The notes beneath the pieces are model-generated. The model saw only the letters and a program-made list of their open reading frames with translations, made no database searches and was not told the DNA's origin. This document shows, piece by piece, positions 42,030 to 51,294 of a stretch of DNA of 64,000 nucleotides (the stretch's first letter is position 1; each line of letters begins with the position of its first letter). The translations under genes and the position numbers were made by a program. Location of the stretch: NCBI RefSeq assembly GCF_007896895.1, contig NZ_VOGW01000087.1, positions 57,891 to 121,890 on the forward strand, read 5' to 3'. The DNA comes from Streptomyces misionensis (lineage in GTDB: Bacteria > Actinomycetota > Actinomycetes > Streptomycetales > Streptomycetaceae).

Positions 42030-42683
42030 ATGGGTATCTTCGGCCGACGCCAGACCGCCGACAGCGAGCCGGCCCCGGCTTTCGGCACCGGCGCCTCCGT
42101 CGCGGAGGCCACGTCCCGGGGAGTCGCACTCGACCCGGCACTGGGAGCACTGACCGGGCAATGGACCATCGACCGCCCGCACAGCCGCATCGGATTCTCC
42201 GTGCGGCACGCCATGGTCACGACAGTCCGGGGGGCCTTCACCGATTACGACAGCACGTTGTACTTCGACGGGGCCCAGCCCTCGGAGTCGCGGGCCGAAC
42301 TCGTCATCCGGGTCGCCAGCGTCGACACGGGCGTGGAACAGAGAGACGCGCACATCATCGGCCCTGACTTCTTCGACGCGCGCCGCTACCCGGAAATGAC
42401 CTTCCGCAGCACCTCCACCGTCCACGAGGGCGGAGAGACCTTCCGCATGACCGGGGACCTGACCATCCGCGACGTCACCCGGCCTGTCGATCTGCAACTC
42501 GACTATCTCGGCTCGGTCCTGGACCCCTTCGGCTACGAGCGCGCCGGCTTCGACGGCACCACCACCATCGACCGCACCGAATGGGGTCTGGTCTACAACC
42601 AGCGCCTCAAGGCAGGCGGCACCATGGTGAGCGAGAAGGTCCGGCTGCAGTTCGACATCTCGGCGATCCGGTCGACGTCATAA
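42030..42683 (+). CDS. YceI family protein
   Basis: A 217-residue protein whose residues 40-215 form a YceI domain (WTIDRPHSRIGFSVRHAMVT, HIIGPDFFDARRYPEMTFRS). The first 40 residues are a polar tail without a signal peptide. The YceI fold is a lipid-binding beta barrel; in bacteria it is linked to isoprenoid or quinone handling and stress. ATG 42030 has AAAGGG upstream. It forms an operon with the preceding larger YceI protein. Confidence 0.88.
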   Translation: MGIFGRRQTADSEPAPAFGTGASVAEATSRGVALDPALGALTGQWTIDRPHSRIGFSVRHAMVTTVRGAFTDYDSTLYFDGAQPSESRAELVIRVASVDTGVEQRDAHIIGPDFFDARRYPEMTFRSTSTVHEGGETFRMTGDLTIRDVTRPVDLQLDYLGSVLDPFGYERAGFDGTTTIDRTEWGLVYNQRLKAGGTMVSEKVRLQFDISAIRSTS

Positions 42684-42703
42684 GCGGCAGGTGAGGACGC
42701 TGC

Positions 42704-43332
42704 CTAGCAGTCGTCCACGGAGTCCGGCAGCTTCGCCGGACCGGACTCGGTACCGTACGCGGTTCGCGTAGGGAGGTTCCGGTACGAGCGATACGCGTTC
42801 TCCGCGAAGACGGCTACCACCTCATCGGTCTGTATGCGGGGAGCTCCGCGGCACCAGTGGAGGTCGAGGGTGCCGCGGGACATGTCCAGCGCGTGGGCCA
42901 TCTCGTGATATAGCTGCGCGCAAGGATCCCTCGGAGTGCCGTCGCTCATCGGACGAGTGTCCGTGCTGTTCCAGGCGATGACGCTGTCCGTGCCCGACCC
43001 GTTCTGCGCGCTGGCCCAATCGTCGTTGGCGGGCCTGTGGAGGAATCGCCAGGGTCTTGCGGCGTGCGATCGTTGAGGACGATCCGCACCGTGCGCGGAG
43101 AGAACTCGAGGTAGCGCACGATGTTCAGGGGGTCGCCGCTCTCGTCCTCGGCCCGGTAGTTCCTCATGCATTTGTCGAACGCCGAGGTCACTTCTGGACT
43201 CACACTGATCAACGCCTGCGCCGGCGGGGCGACACCCACGACCGAACCGGCACTGGAGAGGGTCGTCAGCAGGGCGAGACCGACCGATATCCGACGTACA
43301 CGAGTACGCCCACGAATACGCCTCATGCCCAA
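42704..43332 (-). pseudogene. Secreted M91-like zinc metallopeptidase, frameshifted
   Basis: The first part (from 43332) encodes a signal peptide ending AQA, then SPEVTSAFDKCMRNYRAEDE up to about RTPQDPGDSSTG. Continuation lies in the -strand frame ending at 42704: NDDWASAQNGSGTDSVIAWN, then CAQLYHEMAHALDMSRG, which holds the HExxH zinc site. Together they make about 208 residues of an effector-like (NleD/M91-type) metallopeptidase. The switch is near 43035 and needs one base gained or lost. It is either a disabled gene or a sequencing error. Confidence 0.68.
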
Positions 43333-43350
43333 TCGTCCCTTCTCCGGACT

Positions 43351-43923
43351 TCAGGCACCTATGATCGCGAGGACCGTCATGGCGTAGGGAATACCGCCTT
43401 TTGCCGCATCGATGGTGCCGCCGATGTCGAGGCCGGCTTTCGCCGAGCAGCTCGGCACGTAACTCGAAGCCTCGTCCCACACGCTGGGCAGAGTCTCCAG
43501 GCGGCCCTCCCGCTGCCAGTTGAAATCGCGCGACCCGCCGAACACTCCGCCCATGCCTCCACGGACGTCGAAGATGTAGGTCGCGCCCGTCTCGAAGCGG
43601 ATGACACAGGCCTCGCCGTAGTTGTAGCCGACGCCACCGGAGTTGTGCATGTGCCCGGTCCAGCTGTACGACCCGTTCGAGTGCAGGGTCAGCGACGACC
43701 AACCGCCGACCGGGACACCGCCGTTGAAAGTGATGTTCCGGCTCTCAGTGAAATTGTCGGTGTATTGCGGAAGGAGCGTGATCGAGCCCGCTGGGTAATT
43801 CGGTCTCGTCGCCAGACCTGAATCAGCCGCAACCGCCATGGCCGGCAGAAATGCGCTCCCGGCCAACAGTACCGAGGCGAAGACTGTTGCGCTGTAACGC
43901 TTGGTTTTGCAACTCCCGCGCAA
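43351..43923 (-). CDS. Secreted protein of unknown function
   Basis: A 190-residue protein with a signal peptide (SATVFASVLLAGSAFLPAMA, cleavage near AVA-AD). The mature part is rich in Gly, Tyr, Ser and aromatic residues (GGWSSLTLHSNGSYSWTGHM, FDVRGGMGGVFGGSRDFNW). That suggests a compact beta-structured extracellular domain, and it ends in a hydrophobic TVLAIIGA tail. I recognise no family. The start is uncertain: TTG 43923 is the only upstream initiator in frame. It ends 18 bp before the M91-like gene starts, same direction, so the two are probably co-expressed. Confidence 0.65.
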   Translation of the reverse strand: MRGSCKTKRYSATVFASVLLAGSAFLPAMAVAADSGLATRPNYPAGSITLLPQYTDNFTESRNITFNGGVPVGGWSSLTLHSNGSYSWTGHMHNSGGVGYNYGEACVIRFETGATYIFDVRGGMGGVFGGSRDFNWQREGRLETLPSVWDEASSYVPSCSAKAGLDIGGTIDAAKGGIPYAMTVLAIIGA

Positions 43924-44093
43924 TAAGTTGAACGGGCGATATTCACTCCGTCATCATTGGGGGAGCAAGCGGCCGAAACCGGCCGGCGCCGGTCCCCCGG
44001 CATGAGGGTGCGGGCGGGGCGACATCATGGCGGCGGCGCCGAGTCGCAGAAAAACCGTTGGGCTCCCCGGCATGGTCCAGGCATGATCGACTC

Positions 44094-44657
44094 GTGGACA
44101 CCTACCTGGAGACCGAGCGTCTCACCCTGCGCCGCTTCACCTCCGATGACGCGGACCTGCTGATCGAGCTGGACAGCGACCCGGCGGTGATGCGCTATCT
44201 GACCGGTGGCATGCCCACTCCGCCGGACATCGTCCGCGAGCGCCATCTGCCGAACATCCTCTCCGGCTACGAGAAGTGGGGCGGCGACCTCGGGCTGTTC
44301 GCCGCGCACGAGAAGGACGGCGGCGCGTTCATAGGCTGGTTCATCCTGCGTCCCGAGCCGCAGGGACCGCTGGACGAAGTCGAACTCGGCTACCGGCTGC
44401 GGCGGGCGGCTTGGGGCAAGGGCTATGCCACCGAGGGCTCTCGGGCCTTGCTGGCCAAGGCCTTCACAGAGCTGGGCGTGCGCATGGTCTGGGCCGAGAC
44501 GATGTCCGTGAACCGCGGCTCGCGCAACGTCATGCAGAAGCTCGAGATGTCGCTCGCGGACACCATCCCCACTCCCTCCGACATGGAGATGGTCGAGGGC
44601 TCCGAACTCGGAGGCGTACGGTACGAGATCACCAAGGAGCAGTGGGAGCAGCGTTAG
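44094..44657 (+). CDS. GNAT family N-acetyltransferase (RimJ/RimL-like)
   Basis: A 187-residue acetyl-CoA-dependent transferase beginning YLETERLTLRRFTSDDADLL, the RimJ/RimL-type N-terminus. The acetyl-CoA-binding loop is YRLRRAAWGKGYATEGSRAL, followed by NRGSRNVMQKLEM. GTG 44094 is taken as start by family alignment; ATG 44058 is possible. The substrate is unknown. It converges on the amine oxidase gene. Confidence 0.85.
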   Translation: MDTYLETERLTLRRFTSDDADLLIELDSDPAVMRYLTGGMPTPPDIVRERHLPNILSGYEKWGGDLGLFAAHEKDGGAFIGWFILRPEPQGPLDEVELGYRLRRAAWGKGYATEGSRALLAKAFTELGVRMVWAETMSVNRGSRNVMQKLEMSLADTIPTPSDMEMVEGSELGGVRYEITKEQWEQR

Positions 44658-44703
44658 GCGGGCGGCGGGAGCCGTACGAGGTGGAATCCGAGGCCCGGCT
44701 ACG

Positions 44704-46035
44704 TCACCTCACAGGGGTCACGCCCCGTGTGAGCTCGGTCAGGCAGAGCCGTGAGCCGAGGATCCGCTCGGCCGCGCGGTGCCCCGACTGGAGCGCGCCA
44801 TGGACGGTGGCCGGCTCGCGACCGCAGGTCGCTTCTCCCGCGAAGTGGAGAACGCCGTCGACGGGTTCTGCCAGCGCGTCGTGATCGTCGTGCGAGGAGC
44901 CGACGGCGACGTAGGAGTACGAGCCGAGGGCATGGGGGTCGTTGCCCCAGCGTGTGATCCAGTGCGCCACGGGCTCGGGGACGGAGTCGCCGTGGATCTC
45001 GCGGAGGGCAGCGAGGACCGAGGACACGACCTCTTCGTCTGTCTTCCGCTCGATCTCCCGTCCCCAGGCACCGCCCGCGAAGGTCAGCAGCATCGGCTTG
45101 CCGCTCACCGCGGAGACGTCGTACCAGGAGTGCCAGGGGAAGCCGGCCCGGCCGTGCCGGCGGATCGCGTAGACGGCGTCCTGCCAGAACCGGCCTGGAA
45201 ACTGAAGGAAGACCTTGTTGAACACGCCCATGCCGAGGCGGGCGATCGGTCCCGCGACGGCCCCGGGCAGCGCGGGCGTGAACTCGATCGCCCCTGCCTT
45301 GAGCACGCCCAACGGCACGGTGACGATCGCCCGGGCCGCCTCGAAGGACTCGTCCTCCGTGTCGACTCGCACCCCTGCGGCCGTCCTGCCGACGGCGGTC
45401 ACGGTCCGTCCCAGGCGCACGTCCAGGCCCTGCGCGAGGGCCCTGGGAAGCACATCGTAGCCACCCGGAAAGATCACTTCGTCGCCCTCGACGGCGTCCT
45501 CGTCGAGGGCGTGAGCGGCTACCTGTTCGGCCTCCGCGCCGCACTGTTCCTCCGTGCGATGCCGGTAGAACGCGCGGACGCGATCGGCGCGTCGGGGCTC
45601 CCATCCGGTCGCGGCGAGGGCGCGCTCGGCCACGGTGGCGTAACTCTCGCCGGGGCCGGATGCCGCGACGATCCGCTCGAGGAGGGCGTCCGCCGTGTCG
45701 ACGTCGCCGGCCCACCGCCGTGCCGCCTCATGGTCGAGCAGGCGCCGTGATTCGTCGTAGTCGGCGATCGGCCGCCCGGCGGCCTGGAAGCTTCCCACGG
45801 TGAATTCGTGTGTCTCCATCTCGAGCGCGGCGACAACTCCCGTGAGCGGGTTGCCGGTGAGGCCGTGGATCCACGAGGCGCCGCGGTCGACCGGGAAGCC
45901 CGCCGTGCGGTCCGTCCAGATCCGCCCACCGACGCGGTCTCGCGCCTCCAGCACGACCACGCGTTGTCCCGCGGCGTGCAGCAGTCGGGCTGCGGTGATG
46001 CCGGCGATTCCCGCGCCGACGACGATCGTGTCCAT
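44704..46035 (-). CDS. Flavin-containing amine oxidase (polyamine-oxidase type)
   Basis: A 443-residue FAD-dependent amine oxidase. The dinucleotide motif is VVGAGIAGITAARLL, followed by EARDRVGGRIWT and RGASWIHGLTGNPL. The C-terminal FAD contact is LHFAGEATCGREPATVHGAL. These features resemble polyamine oxidases and LSD1-like enzymes, giving an aldehyde, ammonia or amine and H2O2. It is 60 bp downstream of the kinase-aminotransferase fusion gene. Together they suggest an amine or amino-alcohol degradation operon under Lrp control. Confidence 0.88.
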   Translation of the reverse strand: MDTIVVGAGIAGITAARLLHAAGQRVVVLEARDRVGGRIWTDRTAGFPVDRGASWIHGLTGNPLTGVVAALEMETHEFTVGSFQAAGRPIADYDESRRLLDHEAARRWAGDVDTADALLERIVAASGPGESYATVAERALAATGWEPRRADRVRAFYRHRTEEQCGAEAEQVAAHALDEDAVEGDEVIFPGGYDVLPRALAQGLDVRLGRTVTAVGRTAAGVRVDTEDESFEAARAIVTVPLGVLKAGAIEFTPALPGAVAGPIARLGMGVFNKVFLQFPGRFWQDAVYAIRRHGRAGFPWHSWYDVSAVSGKPMLLTFAGGAWGREIERKTDEEVVSSVLAALREIHGDSVPEPVAHWITRWGNDPHALGSYSYVAVGSSHDDHDALAEPVDGVLHFAGEATCGREPATVHGALQSGHRAAERILGSRLCLTELTRGVTPVR

Positions 46036-46095
46036 CGTCTTCTCTCTTCTCCCGGGAGCTCGCGGCCGGGTCCGTGTGTCGGTCGTCGGAACCAG

Positions 46096-49068
46096 TCACC
46101 CGGTGTGGCCGTGGAGTTGGACGAGGGCCAGGTCGAGCGTGTCGGCGAAGAAGTCCGCGGCGGCGGAGTCGATGCACAGCGGCGGCTTGATCTTCAGGAT
46201 GTTGAGATGGTCGCCGGTGGGCTGGACGATCACGCCGAGGTCGAGCATGCGGTCGCAGAGTTCGGCGGTCTCTTCGGTGGCGGGCTCCAACGTGGTGCGG
46301 TCGCGGACGAGTTCGAGGCCGAGGTAGAGGCCCGAGCCGTGGACGGCGCCGATGACGCGGTGGCGGTCGGCCAGTGCCTCGAGCCGGCGTTTCAGATGGC
46401 TGCCGACGCGGACGGCGTTGCCCTGGAGGTCCTCGTCGCGCAGGGTGTCCAGGACGGTGAGGCCGACGACGCTGGAGACCGGGCTGCCGCCGGTGGAGGA
46501 GAAGAAGTAGCCCTGCTCGCGGTAGCGATCGGCGACCTCCTTCGAGGTGATGACGGCACCGAGGGGGTGGCCGTTGCCCATGGCCTTGGCGACGCAGACG
46601 ATGTCGGGCACGACACCTTGCTGCTCGAAGCCCCAGAACCAGTGCCCCAGGCGGCCGTAGCCGACCTGGACCTCGTCCGCGACGGCGAGGCCGCCGTGGC
46701 GGCGCACCGCCGCGTACACCTCGGCGAGGTAGCCGTCGGGGAGGGCGACGCCTCCGGCGTTGCCGTAGTAGGTCTCGCCGATGAACGCCCCTGCCGGGCG
46801 GCCGGAAGCGGCCAGTTCGTCGATCACCGCGACGGCCTCGGGTCCGTAGCGTACGGAGTCCGGCCCGCGGTGCCGGCCCCGGTAGGAGTTGGGGGAGTCC
46901 ACGGTGTGGACCCAACTCGGGCGGGTGGACAGGGCGTTCGGGTTGTCCTGGAGCGAGGTGGAGACGGCGTCGGAGGCGTATGTCCAGCCGTGGTACGCCT
47001 CGCGCAGCGCGACGACGTCGTGCCGGCCGGAGGCGCCGATGGCCAGCCGGAGGCCCAGGTCCACCGCCTCGGAGCCGGAGTTGACGAGGAACACCGTGTC
47101 CAGGGGCTCGGGAAGCAGTTCGGTGAGGCGTTCGGTGAACTCCACCACGGCGGAGTAGTGGAATCGCGAGTTGGTGTTGAGCCGCCGCAACTGCCGGGAG
47201 ACCGCCTGCTCGACCCGGGGGTGGGCGTGGCCCAGCGGGGTGACGTTGTTGACGATGTCCAGGTACGCGCGGCCCTCGGTGGACAGCAGGTGATGGCGCC
47301 AACCGCGCTCGATACGGGGCGGGTCGGCATAGTAGTGCCCCTGCACGGTGGCGAACGCGGCGTCGCGCCGGTCGAGCAGGTCCCTGTCGCGCGGGCGGCC
47401 GGAGCCGGCCGGAAGGCCGAGGAGGGGGGCGGGGTCGGCGGTGAGCGCGAGCCAGCCGGCGGCGTACTCGGGCCGGACCAGGCGCGGGACGGCGGGACCG
47501 TCGGCGGCGCGCAGCGCGATGTGGACCAGGGCGCCGGAGGCGAGGTGGGCGATGTCCTCCCCCGCCCGCACCGTCGCACCGGCGCCGACGACGGGCCGGC
47601 CCTGCCGGGCGAACGACAGCGACAGCACCTGCGCGCCGCAAGCGAGTTCCACACGGTCCGGTGCCGCGGTGCGGACCCTGCCCGCGGCGGGCGCCTGGAC
47701 CACGGCGTCCCGGCCGAGCCAGAGGTCGATTCCGGTGGGCACCGTGGCCGTCGAGACCGCCGACAGCACCTGCGTCCGAGTGAGCCGCGCACGGCCGTAC
47801 CGGGTGGCGACCGCGGCCGCGCCCTGCGCGAGCGCGGAGGCCGCCAGCCGGTCCTCGATGCCGGCGTCCATCCAGGATCCGTGGTCCATGTCGTCGGCGT
47901 CGATGGACAGGTCGAGGAGGGAGATGTCGTCGGCGGCAACGCCTCGCAGGAGAGTGCGTACCGGGGTGTCGGCGTGCGCCGTTGCGGCAGGCGCGTCGGC
48001 CGTTTTGGTCGCATCCCTGACGAGGCCGGTCATCACCGGCAGGGGCAGCCGGATGGCCTGTTCGAAGATGTGCCACTCGCGGTCGAGTGCGGCCTTGGCG
48101 TAGGCGTTGTCCTCGTCGACGGCGGCCTGCTGCCGCCCGCTGGCCACCAGGACGGCGGCGCGCAGGATCACGAGCGGCCACAACGCCTCCGTCTCCGCTC
48201 GGGAGAGCGGCCGAACGGCGTGGAAGGCGCGGACGGCTGGCAGCAGGTGGTGAGGCTCGATCCCGTCGTGGTGGAGCATCGAGGACAGCGCCACCGCGAG
48301 TTCGCCGACCGCCCAACTCCGGGTGACGTCACCGAAGTCGATGATCCCGTCCGGCATGGGCGGACGGGCGTCGGGACGACGGATCAGATTGTCGTCGGTG
48401 AGGTCGAGATGCACCGCCTGCGACGGCAGTGCGGCGGCGACCTCCTGGACGCGCGCCCAGGCCTCGGCGGTCGCGTCCTGGACGGCGGCCCGCCGGTCGG
48501 GTTCGTCGATGTGCCCGGCGAGCCTGCCGACGACGCGGTCGGCGTGCTGCGGGTCCCACTGGAGCACGCGGTCGAGTCCCGGGTGCCGGAAGCCGCGCAG
48601 GGCGGTGCTGACCTCCCCGGCGATCGTGCCCATGGCCGCCACCATGGTCGGTGACAGGTGCCGGGGTCCGGAGAGCGTGCCGCCGGGCAGGTAGCGCAGC
48701 AGCCGCGCGACGGCCGGACCGTTCTCGGTGTTCACCGTCGTGCGCCGCGGGGAGCCGTCGGGGCGGCGCAGGACGGTGGCGATGCGCAGTTCCGGACGGG
48801 CGGAGGCGATCAGGTCGGCCGCCGCGTCCTGGGCGTCGATCTCCGTGACGCCGAAGGCGGGGTTGGCGATCTTCAGGACCGCCGCGGGCGTCCCGTCGTC
48901 GGCGTGGAGCAGGAAGTTGGCGTCCTGCTGGCTGCCCAGCGCCTCGGCGCGAGCAGTGACGCCGAGGTGTTCGGCGGCGATGCGCTCCGCCTCGGCCGGT
49001 GCCACGCGGGGGGCGGGAAGGGCGTCCTCGGCGAAGAAGTCGATCGTGCGGTACTCGTCGGGCAGCAT
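46096..49068 (-). CDS. Fused kinase / M23-like / class III aminotransferase, 990 aa
   Basis: A three-part protein. Residues 1-350 form an aminoglycoside-phosphotransferase-like kinase domain (AVHLDLTDDNLI as catalytic loop, IIDFGDVTRSW as metal site). Residues about 430-540 resemble a biotinyl/M23-type beta domain (VQAPAAGRVRTAAPDRVELA). Residues 555-985 are a class III PLP aminotransferase (VNSGSEAVDLGLRLA, VADEVQVGYGRLG, Lys828 in CVAKAMGNG). The layout matches large actinobacterial relatives of ethanolamine-phosphate phospho-lyase. It suggests phosphorylation of an amino alcohol followed by PLP-dependent elimination or transamination; the substrate is unproven. It is the central gene of the lrp-linked operon. 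Confidence 0.87.
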   Translation of the reverse strand: MLPDEYRTIDFFAEDALPAPRVAPAEAERIAAEHLGVTARAEALGSQQDANFLLHADDGTPAAVLKIANPAFGVTEIDAQDAAADLIASARPELRIATVLRRPDGSPRRTTVNTENGPAVARLLRYLPGGTLSGPRHLSPTMVAAMGTIAGEVSTALRGFRHPGLDRVLQWDPQHADRVVGRLAGHIDEPDRRAAVQDATAEAWARVQEVAAALPSQAVHLDLTDDNLIRRPDARPPMPDGIIDFGDVTRSWAVGELAVALSSMLHHDGIEPHHLLPAVRAFHAVRPLSRAETEALWPLVILRAAVLVASGRQQAAVDEDNAYAKAALDREWHIFEQAIRLPLPVMTGLVRDATKTADAPAATAHADTPVRTLLRGVAADDISLLDLSIDADDMDHGSWMDAGIEDRLAASALAQGAAAVATRYGRARLTRTQVLSAVSTATVPTGIDLWLGRDAVVQAPAAGRVRTAAPDRVELACGAQVLSLSFARQGRPVVGAGATVRAGEDIAHLASGALVHIALRAADGPAVPRLVRPEYAAGWLALTADPAPLLGLPAGSGRPRDRDLLDRRDAAFATVQGHYYADPPRIERGWRHHLLSTEGRAYLDIVNNVTPLGHAHPRVEQAVSRQLRRLNTNSRFHYSAVVEFTERLTELLPEPLDTVFLVNSGSEAVDLGLRLAIGASGRHDVVALREAYHGWTYASDAVSTSLQDNPNALSTRPSWVHTVDSPNSYRGRHRGPDSVRYGPEAVAVIDELAASGRPAGAFIGETYYGNAGGVALPDGYLAEVYAAVRRHGGLAVADEVQVGYGRLGHWFWGFEQQGVVPDIVCVAKAMGNGHPLGAVITSKEVADRYREQGYFFSSTGGSPVSSVVGLTVLDTLRDEDLQGNAVRVGSHLKRRLEALADRHRVIGAVHGSGLYLGLELVRDRTTLEPATEETAELCDRMLDLGVIVQPTGDHLNILKIKPPLCIDSAAADFFADTLDLALVQLHGHTG

Positions 49069-49120
49069 GCGGGGTTCCTCGGCTGGTGCGGGCAGACAGG
49101 GGCGGAGGCGCTCGGATGCC

Positions 49121-49561
49121 TCAGTCGACGTGCCACAGGAAGCGGTGCGTGTGGATCCCGAAGTAGGGGAAGTTCTCCACCGACTCGACGCCTTCGACGG
49201 GCCGCACGACGTCGTTGATGAAGTCCAGTAGCTCCCGGGGCCGGCCGCACACCACCTCCACGAACAGGTCGAAGCCGCCGGCCGTCAGGACCGTGTACAC
49301 GACTTCGTCGTGCCGGGACAGTTCGTCGGCGACCGCCCGGGGGTCGCCGTCGACACGCAGGCCGAGGAGTGCCATCGCCTGCTGGCCCATGGTCATCGGG
49401 TCGGTCACTCCCACGACCTGGACGGCCTTGGTGTCGATCAGCCGCTGCAACCGGAGCCTCGCGGCAGAGGGTGACAACCCGACCTTCGGCCCCAGGTCGG
49501 CGTACGGGATCCGTCCGTCGATCTGGAGCTCCCGCAGGATGGCCCGGTCGATCTCGTCCAT
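49121..49561 (-). CDS. Lrp/AsnC family regulator
   Basis: A 146-residue Lrp/AsnC protein with an N-terminal helix-turn-helix (LRELQIDGRIPYADLGPKVG then LSPSAARLRLQRL). The C-terminal RAM/ligand domain contains VYTVLTAGGFDLFVEVVC. ATG 49561 has GGGAGAGG upstream. It lies 52 bp before the fusion aminotransferase gene in the same direction and likely controls the amine-catabolic operon and itself. Confidence 0.9.
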   Translation of the reverse strand: MDEIDRAILRELQIDGRIPYADLGPKVGLSPSAARLRLQRLIDTKAVQVVGVTDPMTMGQQAMALLGLRVDGDPRAVADELSRHDEVVYTVLTAGGFDLFVEVVCGRPRELLDFINDVVRPVEGVESVENFPYFGIHTHRFLWHVD

Positions 49562-49599
49562 GAAGCACCTCTCCCGCCTGCGCCAACCGCAGGCATCGC

Positions 49600-49612
49600 G
49601 CTTGTTTCAAGC
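49600..49612. promoter_or_regulatory. Candidate Lrp operator
   Basis: GCTTG-TTT-CAAGC is an inverted repeat 38 bp upstream of the lrp start. TTCAAGC recurs at 49637-49643, 31 bp (three helical turns) away, as expected for cooperative Lrp binding. Confidence 0.4.
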
Positions 49613-49781
49613 ACGATGCCGGATGATCGCGCGTGATTCAAGCGTTAAGGCGATCGAATCGCGCGATGCAGGTGCACGAGTCCTCGTGAGCTGTGGAGTC
49701 CGGGTGGCGGCGAGAGCTGCGGAGCCGAGAGCAGCGGAGAACGACCGAGGCACGAATGACGCGGAGGCGGCGGTGTCATAG

Positions 49782-49796
49782 GTATCGTATCGATAC
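49782..49796. promoter_or_regulatory. Palindrome upstream of the hxlR gene
   Basis: GTATCG-TAT-CGATAC is a perfect inverted repeat 31 bp before the HxlR start, in a notably AT-rich stretch. HxlR-type redox or aldehyde sensors bind short GTA-rich palindromes near their own promoter. Confidence 0.5.
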
Positions 49797-49827
49797 TAGT
49801 TTCGCTTCCCTACCATAAGGAGTCCCT

Positions 49828-50322
49828 GTGGCGGACAAGGAACGGCCGGTCGTCTTCCAGCACGGGCAAGCGTTCCTGGCGGCGGTCTCCGAGCGCTGGA
49901 ACTACCAGATCCTGCGCGAGGTCTTCTTCGGGGTCCACCGGTTCGGCGAGCTCAAGCGCGGGCTGGGCATCTCGGCGACGATGCTCACGGCGCGACTGAA
50001 TCACCTCACCGAGCTGGGCCTGCTGGAGAAGCACGCGTATCGGGAGGACAAGCCCTGGTACGAGTACCGACTGACCGAGGGCGCACGGGAGTTGGTGGTG
50101 CCGGCCATCGTGACGGTCACCCGCTGGGCGGAGAGCCACGCCGACGGCGAGGCGGCACCGGCGCGGGCCCTGCTGCACACCTCCTGCGGATACGAGACAG
50201 AGCCCTATCTCGCCTGCAGCCACTGTCACCAGCCCATCGAGGCGGCCGACCTGCACCCGCTCCCGACGGAGGAGGCGGCGAGCACGGACAAGGCGGCCGG
50301 GGAAGAGGCCGAAAACAGGTAG
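49828..50322 (+). CDS. HxlR family winged-helix regulator
   Basis: A 164-residue HxlR-type regulator. The winged helix is FGVHRFGELKRGLGISATML followed by TARLNHLTELGLLEKHAY. It carries a Cys/His-rich C-terminal segment (HTSCGYETEPYLACSHCHQP) that may be redox- or metal-sensitive. GTG 49828 has AAGGAG upstream. It is followed by an alpha/beta hydrolase and an NTF2-like gene in the same direction, which it probably regulates. Confidence 0.88.
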   Translation: MADKERPVVFQHGQAFLAAVSERWNYQILREVFFGVHRFGELKRGLGISATMLTARLNHLTELGLLEKHAYREDKPWYEYRLTEGARELVVPAIVTVTRWAESHADGEAAPARALLHTSCGYETEPYLACSHCHQPIEAADLHPLPTEEAASTDKAAGEEAENR

Positions 50323-50392
50323 TCAGCATTTGCTACTACTTGCAGTACGCTACGAGTAACGGCTCTGCTCGATCCATGAGTGAGGAGTGACC

Positions 50393-51244
50393 ATGTCACG
50401 CACGAACTGGCTCGACGACACCACCGAGAAGCTGATACCGACCTCCCTCGGTCTGATGAACGTACGGGTGGGCGGTAGGACCGACGGCCCGGCCATGGTC
50501 TTCTGGCCGAGCCTGATGATGGACGGCACCATGTGGCGGTTCCAGTACGAGCACTTCGCCCCCACGCACCGCGTGGTCCTCGTCGACAGCCCCGGCCACG
50601 GCCACTCCGACGCGCTGCGGCGGATCATCGACCTCAAGGAGTGCGCGGACGCGCTGGTCGAGGTCCTGGACGCGCTGGGCCTCGACAGGTGCGTCCTGGT
50701 CGGCAACAGCTGGGGCGGCATGCTGGCCGGGGTGTTCCCGGCGTACCACCCCGAGCGCACCGCCGCTGCCGTCGGCATCAACTGCACCGCCTCGCTGCCC
50801 ACCGCGTTCGAGAGCGTCTGGGCGACCGGACTGGCCGCCTGCCTCGCGGTGCACGCGCGCATGCCGCGACTGGCCGCCAGGGCCGCGCGCGCGGCGTTCG
50901 CCGGGCCGACCGCCGAGGCCGAGAACCCCGAGTTCCTGAAGTACATCGACGTCGTGCTGGACAACGACCCCAAGTCCGTGGCGTGGGCGCTCCGGGGGAT
51001 TCTCATCGGGCGCAGGGACGAGCACCGGCTGCTCGCGACCATTCCCGCCGGCATTCCCGTGCTGATCGTCGCAGGCGAAGAAGACAGCCAGTTTCCCGTG
51101 CACGCGGTGCGGAGGATGGCCGACGCCATCGAGGGCAGCACCTTCCGCGTGCTGCAGCGCACCGGCCACCTGGCCGCGCGGGAGAACCCGGACGAGGTCA
51201 ACGCCGCGATCGACGCCTTCCTCGCGGCCCGTCCCGCTGCCTGA
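50393..51244 (+). CDS. Alpha/beta hydrolase
   Basis: A 283-residue alpha/beta-fold hydrolase. The nucleophile elbow is GNSWGG (Ser106), the acid lies in IVAGEEDSQFPV and the His in LQRTGHLAA; the oxyanion loop is near FWPSLMMDGTMW. There is no export signal. ATG 50393 follows TGAGGAG. Such enzymes resemble 3-oxoadipate enol-lactonases and carbon-carbon hydrolases, but the substrate is not assigned. It is the first structural gene of the HxlR-linked group. Confidence 0.88.
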   Translation: MSRTNWLDDTTEKLIPTSLGLMNVRVGGRTDGPAMVFWPSLMMDGTMWRFQYEHFAPTHRVVLVDSPGHGHSDALRRIIDLKECADALVEVLDALGLDRCVLVGNSWGGMLAGVFPAYHPERTAAAVGINCTASLPTAFESVWATGLAACLAVHARMPRLAARAARAAFAGPTAEAENPEFLKYIDVVLDNDPKSVAWALRGILIGRRDEHRLLATIPAGIPVLIVAGEEDSQFPVHAVRRMADAIEGSTFRVLQRTGHLAARENPDEVNAAIDAFLAARPAA

Positions 51245-51294
51245 CCCGACGGCGACGGCAGTGGATCGCGGGAAGGACCGGAAGGAGAAGAACG

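Noticed and set aside
45808..48654. A 948-codon frame antisense to the amine oxidase and aminotransferase fusion
   Set aside because: Composition follows the complementary strand and no start signal or domain is seen.
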